In this document: positions 54,637 to 64,000 of the stretch, piece after piece
Numbering within the stretch: position 1 is the first letter of the stretch
Layout of the letters: each line of letters opens with the position of its first letter
Origin: Voacanga thouarsii
Lineage: Eukaryota > Streptophyta > Magnoliopsida > Gentianales > Apocynaceae
DNA length: 64,000 nt
Assembly (NCBI GenBank): GCA_026120185.1
Contig: JANUWF010001783.1
Coordinates: forward strand, 2,697,001-2,761,000
Reading direction: 5' to 3'
Made by a program: the position numbers and the translations under genes
The notes under the pieces: model-generated
Databases searched by the model: none
What the model was told of the DNA's origin: nothing
The model's input: the letters and a program-made list of their open reading frames with translations, nothing else

Positions 54637-56169
54637 TGATACGTTCGGACTTAGGTATAAAAATCATACAAAAACTAAGCACATTCCCAATGAAGTCTTA
54701 ATTAAAACGTTCAACCCAAATCACACATATGAGCAAGCGTACTCATCATTAACCGAGCATAGGGTTCAAACGAGTGTCAATCCTCAAGGAACAAGTAGAC
54801 ATTAATCACATTTCTTTCATTGTTTAACCGACTCAAAAAATTGAAAAATAAAATAAAAATAAAAATACAATGAAAAATATATACATGTCAAGGATATAGA
54901 TTTATACAATTCAAACCATTGTTTAGACAACCATGATCTTAAAGTATCCAACCTTTATCATAACTAATTATTCTCTTGGCATCATGAAGGATAATATAGA
55001 TTCACTTCTTTGCCCAATCCATGAATCCCTATCTTCTAGGTAACTTACTATCACATATTCTTTCTCAACTAGTCTTACCTAAAAAATGCATTAACCATAG
55101 TCCTTGATTTAATTCCTATTCCTAGTAAATTATGCATGAAATTAACTAATGAATCCATATCCCGGCAGACATCGATTAACCTTGAATTACTTTGTCCCTA
55201 CTCTTAACCCATTTGTCCAAGCAAGTTAAAAGCTGACAAATATGAAACTAATGAATTGAAACCACCATCAACCTCTTTGTCCAAGCAAGTTAATGGAAAG
55301 ACCCAACCAATCAATCTCGTAATAAGCACGAGTAATCAATACCATGAATAACACTCAATTAATCAAAAGATCAAAGAACTCTAAAAATCATGAATATCTA
55401 AAACAATGTCAAATTACAATAAAACAATTAATACATCATTGTCAAGAAAAAGAAAACAAAGTAAAAGAAAGCACTCATAGACAAGCCTCATTCTTTTTCA
55501 TTTGAAGACCTTATTGTACAACCCTCCTTGAACTTGAAGAATTCCTCCTTTGATTGAGTAATTTTCCGTGATAATCAATGAATTCTCCCCATTTTCCTTT
55601 GCGTTTTTCATCTATTTATAAGCTTAGGAAGTGCCTAAACTCATAGGTACAAAGTTCTTGCTCGAGTAGAAGTTGGAAGATGCTAAAACTCCCCAGATTA
55701 CCAAAAATCATGTAGAAAAATCACAACACCGCCTTAGCTTCAGGGTATAGCCGGTGCCGCCTTGACTCTTGGAGCCGGCGCCGGTTGTGTTCTGTTCCTC
55801 CACTTGTTCACCAATTTTTCTTCGAATTTTGCACACTGTGTCCTAGAATGCAGCCAGCGTCGGTTCCAGCTTTACAGTCGGTGCCGCCTTTGTTCTGTTC
55901 TACTCTGTTTTAATAATTTTCCCGTCACTTCGAAGTTCATTTCATCAATGCATGGCCAGCACTGGTTCTAGGGCCCTAGCCGACGCCGCCTCGCCTCTGT
56001 TTTGTGATGTTTTTATTCCGTTTTACCCTAAAAATCTGAAATATTGAACAAAATACATTTCCAATGGTAAAATCTTAAATGTAAAGGAATATGACTAGTT
56101 ATTGAACAAAATGTATCACAAAAAAACCTCAAATAACTAGGAAAAACATGACTAATTTAGCCCCTATCA
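54637..56169 (-). repeat. 3' LTR of element C
   Basis: The 1,533-bp LTR has minus-strand ends TGATAGGGGCTAAATTAG ... CGAACGTATCA. It carries three palindrome pairs and a TATA box (TATAAATAG on the minus strand, 55,612-55,620), 549 bp from the LTR start. Confidence 0.93.
55749..55991 (-). promoter_or_regulatory. Paired-palindrome array in LTR of element C
   Basis: Six sites lie in three pairs: 55,749 and 55,773; 55,852 and 55,876; 55,954 and 55,978. Spacing is 24 bp in all three pairs, against 25 bp in the other LTRs. Examples are AGCCGGCGCCGGTT and AGTCGGTGCCGCCT. Pair-to-pair periods are 103 and 102 bp. The array begins 178 bp from the LTR start. Confidence 0.9.
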
Positions 56170-56209
56170 TATTCCCCAACACTTAGCTCTTTGCTTGTCC
56201 TCAAGCAAA
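56170..56209 (-). other. Polypurine tract of element C with adjacent perfect hairpin
   Basis: On the minus strand AAGTGTTGGGGAATA abuts TGATAGGGG of the 3' LTR. Just upstream is TTTGCTTG-AGGA-CAAGCAAA (56,190-56,209), an 8-bp perfect stem with a 4-nt loop. Confidence 0.85.
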
Positions 56210-57599
56210 GTATCAAGAACAAGTAGGAAAACACAAGGTTTAATCAAATCACTCAATCAATTTCAAAACAATATCTTCAATACTTTCTTCATTCAAGAAC
56301 ATAAAACACATGATACTAAATCTTTCACAACCAATGCAAGACTTGTGTTAGTGATAAATGACTTAGTAAAACCATCACAATACTTCACACTATTCTCAAA
56401 CCATTGGAAAGAATTTAGTTCAAAAAGCATATGCATTCCATAGGCTTACTCTTCATACACTCTCTCCACTAATCCGAGACATATCATAATTCTACTTAGA
56501 TCAAATAGGATTTTTAAGCTTGTGATGTAAGGCTAAAGGATTGTAATGTAACTTATCAAACGAAAGATATAGGAGAATCAAAAGTCAAAGAAACTGAGAG
56601 TTAGCAAGAAAAGAATAAACAAATGAATCAACACTTTCCAACTCTTCTTGCTCTCCTATTCCAAAAATCAATCAAACCATAACCTTGTATAACAATTACA
56701 ACTCCACTCTAGCAAATCCTGCATTTTTTCTCTTTTCTTCCAACTCTTCTTTCATCAACTCTTTTCTATTTCTTTCACAACATCACTCAAATTTCCAGCA
56801 ATGGTGTCAAAGACTTTATGTGAACTTTAACTTTTTTCAACTCAATCACCTTTCCTTTTGCAAACTTTTCTTTCACTGCTGCTGTTGTTTATTTTTCACT
56901 TCTCTTCTTTCATTCTTTCTAGCAGCTTTTTGCTTTCTTTTTTCAACTCCTTTATTTTTTTTTCACTATCTCTTCTCTCTTTCTTCTCTTTCTTTTTCTT
57001 TTCAACTTAACTTGCTATTGATCTATGACTGAAAATAACAAGTCATGGTCTTTATCTCAACATTCTCATACATATACTTTCATCCATCAAGAGCATAAAG
57101 ATTTAAAAAATTATTCAAACTCTCATAAATAAGTAATGGACAAATATTTTGACGGGTTTTCAAGAAAGAAATCAACAATTTAGGCTCAAAATAGGCACTA
57201 AGGATGATATAACAATAGGTAGGCTTGAAAAGCTCAAACTATCCAAAGAAGGCCTATTACCGTCATCCTTAAGTTAAATCATGATTGTCTTTATTATTTC
57301 GCCTCGAGAGGTATTCAAGTAAGTTCTAGAATACTCTATAAATTTTAGTAGAAAAATAGGTTTAAGAATAATGCAAAGTATTTGATCAAGAACTATTTTG
57401 TCCAAGTAAGTGCAAAAAGTCATGCATAAGCCATAAATGATATAGAACATATGCTCTATACTCCATCCTAAAGACATGCATTAAAAATATAGCTTGAAAC
57501 CTCTAGAAAATCATAAAATTTTGAAAAATTTTGCACAAAATTTGCTTGCTCCCAAGAAGGCTAAAGTATGTGTATAGAAGATTTGTCAATCAAATCACT
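56210..57599 (-). other. Noncoding 3' internal region of element C
   Basis: No gene is seen. On the minus strand 56,720-57,010 is strongly purine-rich (runs of GAAAAGAAAGAG type), which gives spurious Phe/Ser-rich frames on the plus strand (56,685-57,032). The rest is A/T-rich. The block lies between two copies of the PPT-like motif. Confidence 0.6.
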
Positions 57600-57632
57600 C
57601 CCCCACACTTAAACTGGACATTATCTTCAATG
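57600..57632 (-). other. Second, internal PPT-like motif of element C
   Basis: On the minus strand GATAATGTCC then AAGTGTGGGGG, the same motif as at 29,841 in element (b) and at 56,170. It could serve as an additional plus-strand start. 1.4 kb separates it from the LTR. Confidence 0.7.
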
Positions 57633-58197
57633 GACAAATAAATATAACAATAACAACAATACCATGGACCAAAAATATAAAGGAGAAGAAATAAGAAAAA
57701 CAAACTTCCATTCATTTGGTATTGTGTCGTATAAAATCTGAATGCTTGAAGAATGAGGCATTTGCAAAGTATCTAAAAAGAAAAATACAAAAGAAAACAC
57801 ACCAAAGCATAAAAACTGGAAAAGAAAATAAAGTTAAAATAAAATAAAGAAAGAGAACAGGAAAAAAAACTGAGCACGATATGTCCGGGCTTGATTGGGG
57901 TGTCCTTCTCCACAGAAATCACAATTGACGTTTAAAACCTGACCTTGAAGCACACTATCTGGTCCACCTTTTAAGTTAAGGCGTCCACCTTAGCCTCTAA
58001 TGCTGCCACAGCATCCACTTTGTGCACTCCTTACATACGAGCTTTTGACCTTACACTTCCCCAAAAATAGTTATTAGAAGCCAAATTTTCAATAAGCTCA
58101 AATACCTATTCCGGGGTCTTATGATTGATGGAACCCCCTGCAGAAGAGTCACCACTTGCCGTATTGCAAACGTGAGGACATTCAAGAAGATAAGCAT
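57633..58197 (-). pseudogene. gag: Gag C-terminal region of element C, decayed
   Basis: After the stop that ends the open gag frame, readable blocks continue in another frame: a 'HKTPE' then 'VFELIENLASNN' block near 58,080-58,130 and 'VHKVDAVAALEAKVDALT' near 57,960-58,020. These match 'KTPEEVFDLIENLPTNNYAW' and 'HKVDEMATLEANVEVLTQK' in element (b). Beyond ~57,900 it is A/T-rich noncoding sequence down to the internal PPT-like motif. Confidence 0.7.
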
Positions 58198-58725
58198 TTA
58201 CATTCCCAGCTGAAATCCGTAGTGTGGGCATTTTCTTAACATCTCCTTAAATCTCTCCCAACTTTCATATAAGGGCTCAGAATCTAATTGTTGGAAGGCG
58301 AAGATTTCATTCCTAAGTTTGGCTGTCCTAGCTGGGGGAAAATATTTGGCCAAAAATTTTTCAGCTAGGGCATTCCAAGTTGTGATGGAACCTGTAGGTA
58401 AAGACTTCAACCAAGATTTAGCTCTATCTCTCAAGGAAAATGGAAAAAGTCTTAACATAATGGCATCTTCAGAAACACTATTCATCTTGAAAGTATCACA
58501 AATCTCAAGAAAACTAGCTAAGTGAGCATTGGGATCCTCTTCATGTAGCCCGTCAAATTGAACCATATTTTGCACCATTTGGATAATGTTGGGCTTTATT
58601 TTAAAATTATTTACATTTATCCTAGGTCTAGTAATACTCGAGCCTGTGCCCGTGATTGCAGGTTTCATAAAGTCATCCATAACCCTCCTAGTATTCCCAG
58701 TATTGTTCTGTTGAGCACCATCCAT
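58198..58725 (-). CDS. gag: Gag (capsid part) of Athila-like element C, open 175 codons
   Basis: This is the best-kept retroelement coding region in the window. From MDGAQQNNTGNTRR it reads through 'FKIKPNIIQMVQNMVQFDG', 'EEDPNAHLASFLEICDTFK', 'LRLFPFSLRDRAKSWLKSLP', 'WNALAEKFLAKYFPPAR' and 'ERFKEMLRKCPHYGFQLGM', the complete helical capsid domain of Athila/gypsy Gag (retrotransposon gag family). It then meets TAA, where the homologue at 26,400 has one more residue before its own break, so the C-terminal half is lost by frameshift. It would form particles in an active element. The start ATG is the first in frame, ~380 bp after the primer site. Confidence 0.85.
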   Translation of the reverse strand: MDGAQQNNTGNTRRVMDDFMKPAITGTGSSITRPRINVNNFKIKPNIIQMVQNMVQFDGLHEEDPNAHLASFLEICDTFKMNSVSEDAIMLRLFPFSLRDRAKSWLKSLPTGSITTWNALAEKFLAKYFPPARTAKLRNEIFAFQQLDSEPLYESWERFKEMLRKCPHYGFQLGM

Positions 58726-59081
58726 CTCGACGATCAGGTTTCGTTGAATTGTCCAGTAAATTTTTGATAACGTCCTCTCGATTTCAGGGTCAAAATCGAC
58801 TATCTCACCTTTGGATTTTCAGGTCATGTACCAAGAGTAACACCTAAGAAAACAAAAAGCAAGTTAGATACATAATTAATGATTAACAACAAAACTACAA
58901 GGATACAAAGTTAGTAAAAAGAACATAGTCAAAGTTAGTAGGTTAGGTTAGGTTACAAGAGTGTACAAGAATACATGAAATACAAAAGATAGCACCATTT
59001 TGCGGAAAGAACAATTATACATATGTACATATCTACATATTTACATGGTTAAATCAACAAAATCCAAGCTTTCATGCTATT
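58726..59081 (-). other. 5' untranslated leader of element C
   Basis: About 350 bp between primer site and gag. A/T-rich, no gene. The sequence near 59,020-59,080 (including 'aaatcaacaaaatc') is shared with element (a) at about 19,260-19,325. Confidence 0.7.
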
Positions 59082-59101
59082 GTTCCCCGGCAACGGAGCC
59101 A
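59082..59101 (-). other. Primer-binding site, tRNA-Asp type, element C
   Basis: On the minus strand TGGCTCCGTTGCCGGGGAAC has one mismatch to TGGCGCCGTTGCCGGGGAAC, complementary to the 3' end of plant tRNA-Asp. It is 6 bp from the LTR. Confidence 0.92.
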
Positions 59102-59515
59102 AAAACTTGATGTGTTCGGATGTAACACCCCGCTACCTAGGCCCGCCGGGGCCGGGGATGTCGCCCCATCCAAAGGACAAGGGGTCTTTATAACTAGGTC
59201 ACACAAATAAAATAGCGAAATAAAAATAATAATTTAACTTAAAATTTATTACATCCCAAGAATAAATCCACGAATTCCCAAAAGGAAACAAATCCATAAA
59301 TAAAATCATCCACTCTCAACTCCCCAAAGCAATACATAGAAATAAAAGACAACATTCTCTTCCAAGGCAGATAAGACTAGCTACTCATCCCCACAGCAGG
59401 ATCAACCTGAAATCATGATAAAAGGTGGTGAGACAGAAATCTCAGTAAGTCCATGTGTGCTTTGGGTGTTCAGTGAAAACAGTTCGTGGATGCAAAGTGT
59501 GAAATCTTTATAAGA

Positions 59516-59857
59516 GAAATATTGGCAAGCAATAAATATTAGTCAAAAGAAAGAGTGGTGTTTTCCTCTTTTTAAAACCATACAAGTGCCCAATAAAATC
59601 AACCACTAATAAAGGTGGTCATGGGTTACCACACGTTGGGCCCCATAACCGGTCAGAATGCCTAACACTTTGTGTAGACTGACAAAAGAAATACTGGCAA
59701 ACAATGAATGATGTTCAAAAATAAGAGTGGCGTTTTGGGCTTATCTAGCCGTACATAATTTATAAGATCAACCACTCAAAAGAAAGGATTATGGGTTACC
59801 ACACGTTGGGCCCCATAATCGGTCAGTATGCCTAACACTTTGTGCAGACTGACAAAA
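59516..59857 (-). repeat. ~171-bp tandem duplication in solo LTR
   Basis: Units 59,516-59,687 and 59,688-59,857 both run from 'gaaatattggcaa' or 'gaaatactggcaa' to 'gactgacaaaa' and contain 'cacacgttgggcccca'. The sister LTR (44,457-44,630) has one unit. Confidence 0.8.
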
Positions 59858-61597
59858 GGTAGGTGATCGGCCTACCGGGCAAGATAATCCTCATTCTCTA
59901 TACCCAAACAACAACCGGGTGTCCATTCCGGCAAAACACAGTCACTTAACTGAAATAAAACAAACTGCTAGCTCGGACCGGCCTGACTAAGTAGTACTGA
60001 CGTTTCTCTAAGTTGAGCTTATCTTCTGGAGGTGGCCTCCTGCCAGAAGACTCACTCTTGCTCTTCAAAACTAGTACTACTAGCCTACCCCTATTGAGTA
60101 CTCAACGTAACATATCCCACTTGGGGAGAAAATGAACAAAACACAGTTCCACTTGAAAATGGCAATTAAGGTTTTCCAAAGTCTGGGGCAAAACTAGTTT
60201 TAGAAAGAGTTTTAGGTTTTGAGTAAAACCGCCCCTTGATTTGCAAATAATGTATTTGTCTGAAACAAGAATGGAAATAATCCCCAATTGCCTTTACAGA
60301 AATGAGTGACCATGCACTCTACATTTGGCTTGCCATAAAAAAAATTATTTTTCATCAAACAGGTTTTATGCAGGAGCTTACTTGATCCTTGCTCACAACA
60401 AAGGTCTCCAATAGCTGACCTGACCCGCATAGGGCAAATACAAACCACAATCAAACTCAAGCCAAAGACTCACTTTCTCAAATAAAACTAACTCAACTTA
60501 CTACAGTCATATCCCTAGTGTCCCAAGCTTTAAGACTCAATAATAAATAAAAGGTTTTATAAAATAAATCTAGTTTGATATTAAAATAACTAGAGTTTGA
60601 GAAATAGGTACAAAAAGTTGAAGGTTTAAATCTTGCTAAAAATAAATTATGGTTTATTTGAAAAAGGGTCCAAGGTAGTATTAGGTAAAATAATGATTTA
60701 TTAATAATTTAGTTGTTAGAAAATAATTGATAGCTAAAATTTGTTGAAAATAAATTTAATGAGTCTTGCTTGAAAAATAATAAGCAAATCCTTAATGGGT
60801 TTTGATTAAAAGTTAATAAATATTTTATTAATTATAATTATTTCCATAAAAGGCTTTAATTGATTTTATTATTTTAAATAATATCTATATTTTTTTTTCC
60901 AGCAAAAACTATTATTTATTTGACTAGAATATCACTATTTTATATAAAAGACCAAACCCACATTTCCCCATGGTTTTCAAAATTTTACTAGAAAATCATA
61001 TTATTAAATATTTTATTAATGAAATAAAGATTAGCTTAGGGACAACTAGATCATGATCAAGATTCCATTGTCAACCATAATCAATAACATACTCAATCCT
61101 TCGATTCACTAAATCATCCAATTCTTGCACATAGGCATAGATCTAAATTTATTATTACATGATTTAACCTCTACTAGCATAAACATGATCACGGCTTCAA
61201 AATTTAATCATGCATATAAATCCTATTCACCCATGGTGACATAATCTCTAGCATGCTTCATCACAAATACTACCTATGACATGCATCAAATCTCAACTCA
61301 TCATTAAATCCACCAATATAATCCTTCCATGCATAAATCCCATCTATATCTCAATCATACATATACTCATGCTTCAATCAACAACATCACATACGCAAAC
61401 CCATCGCCATTCATCAACCTAGAGACACGATTCTAAATCTTAAAGAGAGGATTGAAGGTACTTACTTGATTGATGAATGACTTGAAGGAGTTTAGAGAAG
61501 ATCTCAACTCCTAGATGGCTAATCTTGTTCAAGAAGGGTAGCAAAAGCATGGCCATGGAGGAAGAGACCATTCGGCCAAGGGAGAGAATTTCGGTCC

Positions 61598-61599
<2 letters not shown>

Positions 61600-61635
<36 letters not shown>
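61600..61635 (-). repeat. (GA)18, i.e. (CT)n in LTR sense
   Basis: The run starts 1,955 bp from the LTR start on the minus strand, the same place as in the solo LTR at 44,065. Confidence 0.95.
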
Positions 61636-61639
<4 letters not shown>

Positions 61640-63280
61640 AGAAGAGATCATTAGCATGCTTATTCATATAGGTTTTCATTAGAGATTAAGTTTGAAGAGG
61701 ATGAAGTTGTTAGAATAAGTTTACCTTGAAGATGTTCTTGTCCAGAAATTTTTGCTTTGATCCGAAGTAGCAAGATGTTTGGAGGAGTTTGATGTTAATA
61801 TTGATGTTGATGGATTCACAGCAATAAGTAGACTAAATCTGGAGATTTTCGTGAGGGTTTGAGGTGGTTTGGAGGGTTATTATGTGTAGAGAAGAAGTAG
61901 GTGTTCTTGGTGTAGTGTGTATGTGTGTTCTTGTTGCTTGAAGAAAATCGAGAGAGAGAGGAAGAGTTTGTGCAGCTGCCGATTTTTCTGAGGGAATAGG
62001 TCTGGCCGAATTCTAGTAGGGTTTAGGGAGTTGATTCTCTGATTTGTAAGGGAAAAGGAAAGGTTAGTTGTTACAATCCTTGAAGAATATTGTTAGGAAG
62101 TGAATTTGGAAAAGTAGATATTCCAAGAATATCTTGATTTTTCTGGACAGCTTTGAAGTCTGCTATGGCTGATTGTTTGGACAGAATTTCATGGGATTAA
62201 TGCTGACTTATGGAAGCTTATGGTGGCTGAAAGTAGGGTGTACAATGATGGAGAAGAAGTCTGGTCCATTGAGCAAAATATTATGGAAAGTTGCTAAATA
62301 AGATGACCGAATTTTTGGAAACCAACCAAGCTTAATTGCAGGAATTTTGTAGAGAGATTTTCGGTTAGCCATTGATGGAATTTCATGCAGAAGTTCAAGG
62401 GGCCCAATGGAGCTCTGTTGGGGGAGGTTTAAGGAAGGTTTTTGCAGAAGTAGCTTGGTGTTTCAGTTGGAAGAAGAAGAGAAAACGAGCTGGACAAAAA
62501 TCTGCACAGGAATTTTCGTTGTACAGTGAATTTTCTGGCAGATTTTCGTCTACTACTTCCAGTTGTTTTGCAGCGAGTTTTGAAGGGGATTTCAAGGGTA
62601 TTCAAGGCTGGTTTCCAGCCTTCTTTATGGAGGAAAAACATGGCTAAGGTGCTGTACAAATTCTGGAAGAAAACAGCTTGGTTTTGAGCTCTCAAAATCG
62701 ATTTTCGTATAGGAATTTTTCCTGCTTTGCTCTAGCTTGTGCAGTCCGAAATTGGGCCAAAACTTTCTGGTTTCAAACTGATCCTAAAGACCATTTTTCT
62801 GGTAGCATTTGGAAGGGACTGTGAGCTAGAATTTTTGCCCTTTTGAAGGTACAACAAGCTGGAAAATTTTCTGCACATGCCATGAAGGAAGGGGAACTAA
62901 TTTGAAGTGACATTTCAGCAAGCTTTCAAGAGTGATTTTCCTCTTGAATTTTCCCACAAATCATTTACATTTTCCAAACCATGAGAAGCCTTTTACTAGG
63001 AAGTTTTGATCCTACAAGACCTTAGTCCTCTACTGAATTTTCTGGAAAGGAAAAGGATAGAACACCTCGATCAAACTAAGGAGTTGGAAATTAAGGAAAA
63101 TTAAAAATCAAAGGAGAATGAATTCCCTTTTGGCATTTCGCGAAGAACAAAAGAGTGAAGTGAGAATTCTCCTAACATGTCTCTCCTAGGACATCATCAC
63201 CACATTGATCTAGGCCCTCATGGCCGAAACCATCCTTTTCCAAGCAAAATAAAATTTACTCAAGCTAAAGCTTCTACTAT

Positions 63281-63335
63281 GGACTTTGAACCTTAGACCT
63301 CAAGAATTAATTCCAAGCCTCTAACCACTAAACCA
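63281..63335 (-). other. tRNA-like box pair, solo LTR 59,121-63,590
   Basis: On the minus strand TGGTTTAGTGG starts at 63,335 and GGTTCAAAGTCC at 63,292, 43 bp apart and 255 bp from the LTR start. Confidence 0.65.
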
Positions 63336-64000
63336 CAACAACTCTTGTTGCTATTTCTACTAGAAAAATTATTTCTTAATCAATCCACAAGCTATCTCCT
63401 TATTTTCACCTCGGGCAAAAATTACCATTTTGCCCCTCTCACACAATACTCACCAACAAGACTTCAAGGCAATAAAACTCGAATTCAGAACACATAAAAA
63501 TTCATATGAGAATATATTTAACCATGAAATAAAATATGATATGCATCACAACCTCCTTACTCTAAGGTTGGTCTTGATTGGGGTTTCACATCGGACTTGT
63601 GTATAAAAATCATACAAAAACTAAGCACATTCCTAATCAAGTTTTAATTAAAACGTTCAACCCAAATCACACATATGAGCAAGCGTACTCATCATTAACC
63701 GAGCATAGGGTTTAAACGAGTGTCAATCCTTAAGGAATAAGTAGACATTAATCACATTTCTTTCATTGTTTAACCAACTCAATAAATTGGAAAATAAATA
63801 AAAAATAAAAATAAAATAAATTATATATACATGTAAAGGATGTAAATTTATGCAATTCAAACTATTGTTTAGACAACCATGATCTTAAAGTATCCAACCT
63901 TTATCATAACTAATTATTCTCTTGGCATCATGAAGGATAATATAGATTCACTTCTTTGTCCAATCCATGAATCCCTATCTTCTAGGTAACTAAGTATCAC

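Larger units (their letters stand above)
59121..63590 (-). mobile_element. Tekay-like solo LTR inside the 5' LTR of element C
   Basis: The 4,470-bp LTR is flanked by perfect TCGGA repeats (59,116-59,120 and 63,591-63,595). On the minus strand it starts TGTGAAACCCC and ends GCGGGGTGTTACA. It is closely related to the solo LTR at 44,065-48,426 and carries the same landmarks plus a private tandem duplication. It is probably the youngest insertion here, given the perfect TSD and perfect terminal bases. Frames at 60,102-62,695 are not genes. Confidence 0.94.
54637..64000 (-). mobile_element. Athila-like element C (minus strand), runs off the window
   Basis: The 3' LTR is at 54,637-56,169, the internal region at 56,170-59,107, and the 5' LTR starts at 59,108, is interrupted at 59,121-63,590 and continues to the window end. 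Both LTR copies share the end TTCGGAC..AAAATCATAC. It has a primer site and PPT, gag only, and no pol or second ORF, so it is non-autonomous. Its left flank is GGATG, inside the gypsy LTR fragment. Confidence 0.92.
59108..64000 (-). repeat. 5' LTR of element C, interrupted and incomplete
   Basis: 59,108-59,120 (TGATGTGTTCGGA) and 63,591-64,000 together match 54,637-55,060 of the 3' LTR. The remainder lies beyond the window. Confidence 0.92.

Noticed and set aside
56685..57032. 115-codon Phe/Ser-rich frame, possible membrane protein
   Set aside because: Opposite strand of a purine-rich noncoding block of element C; low complexity.
1..64000. Host protein-coding gene, rRNA, or CRISPR array
   Set aside because: No exon-like series or host domain was recognised. 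All recognisable protein blocks belong to retroelements or the possible viral remnant, and no regular short repeat/spacer array is present.

Overview
The window looks like plant nuclear DNA, most likely from a eudicot with a retrotransposon-rich genome. It is AT-rich and I recognise no host gene in it. Nearly every base can be assigned to LTR retrotransposons stacked inside one another: (1) a Ty3/gypsy chromovirus-like family (called Tekay-like here) with very long LTRs of about 4.2-4.6 kb that start TGTRARACCC and end GGTGTTACA, primed by initiator tRNA-Met; (2) an Athila-like Ty3/gypsy family with 1.4-1.6 kb LTRs, a tRNA-Asp primer site and no pol; (3) Ty1/copia elements with LTRs of about 1.8 kb starting TGTTAG. 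Elements were delimited by LTR ends, primer-binding sites, polypurine tracts and 5-bp target-site duplications (TSDs).

Layout. 1-5,832: end of a gypsy LTR abutting a copia LTR fragment, a short spacer, and a second copia LTR in opposite orientation. 5,833-7,788: another gypsy-type LTR. 7,789-11,099: a decayed stretch that may be an endogenous pararetrovirus remnant, with an internal direct repeat. 11,100-35,612: one Tekay-like element B (TSD TGAAA/TGAAT) with decayed gag-pol-chromodomain genes and an intact small ORF before gag. Its RT gene is broken by an Athila-like element (18,334-20,942), and its 3' LTR by a second Athila-like element (23,878-30,002) and a solo copia LTR (31,730-33,561, TSD AGACA). 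35,613-42,850: a copia fragment split by a deleted Tekay-like element D (35,764-42,076, TSD TAACC). 42,851-54,591: a second copia element on the minus strand, split by a Tekay-like solo LTR (44,065-48,426, TSD GTAGT) and an Athila-like solo LTR (48,783-50,220). 54,592-64,000: the first 45 bp of a Tekay-like LTR, then a minus-strand Athila-like element C whose 5' LTR holds another Tekay-like solo LTR (59,121-63,590, TSD TCGGA) and runs off the window.

The coding regions are mostly dead. Stops are largely explainable as C-to-T or G-to-A transitions, as expected of methylated, silenced elements. The structures that the usual annotation does not explain are regulatory: (i) a phased array of 14-bp palindromes (consensus ACCTGGCGCCAGGT), arranged as pairs exactly 24 or 25 bp apart in every Athila-like LTR, with one more pair upstream of the second ORF of one element; (ii) a tRNA-like pair of A and B boxes, always 43-44 bp apart, about 250 bp into every Tekay-like LTR whose start is present; (iii) a pre-gag ORF, shared by two diverged Tekay-like elements, that carries motifs resembling SUMO-interacting motifs.
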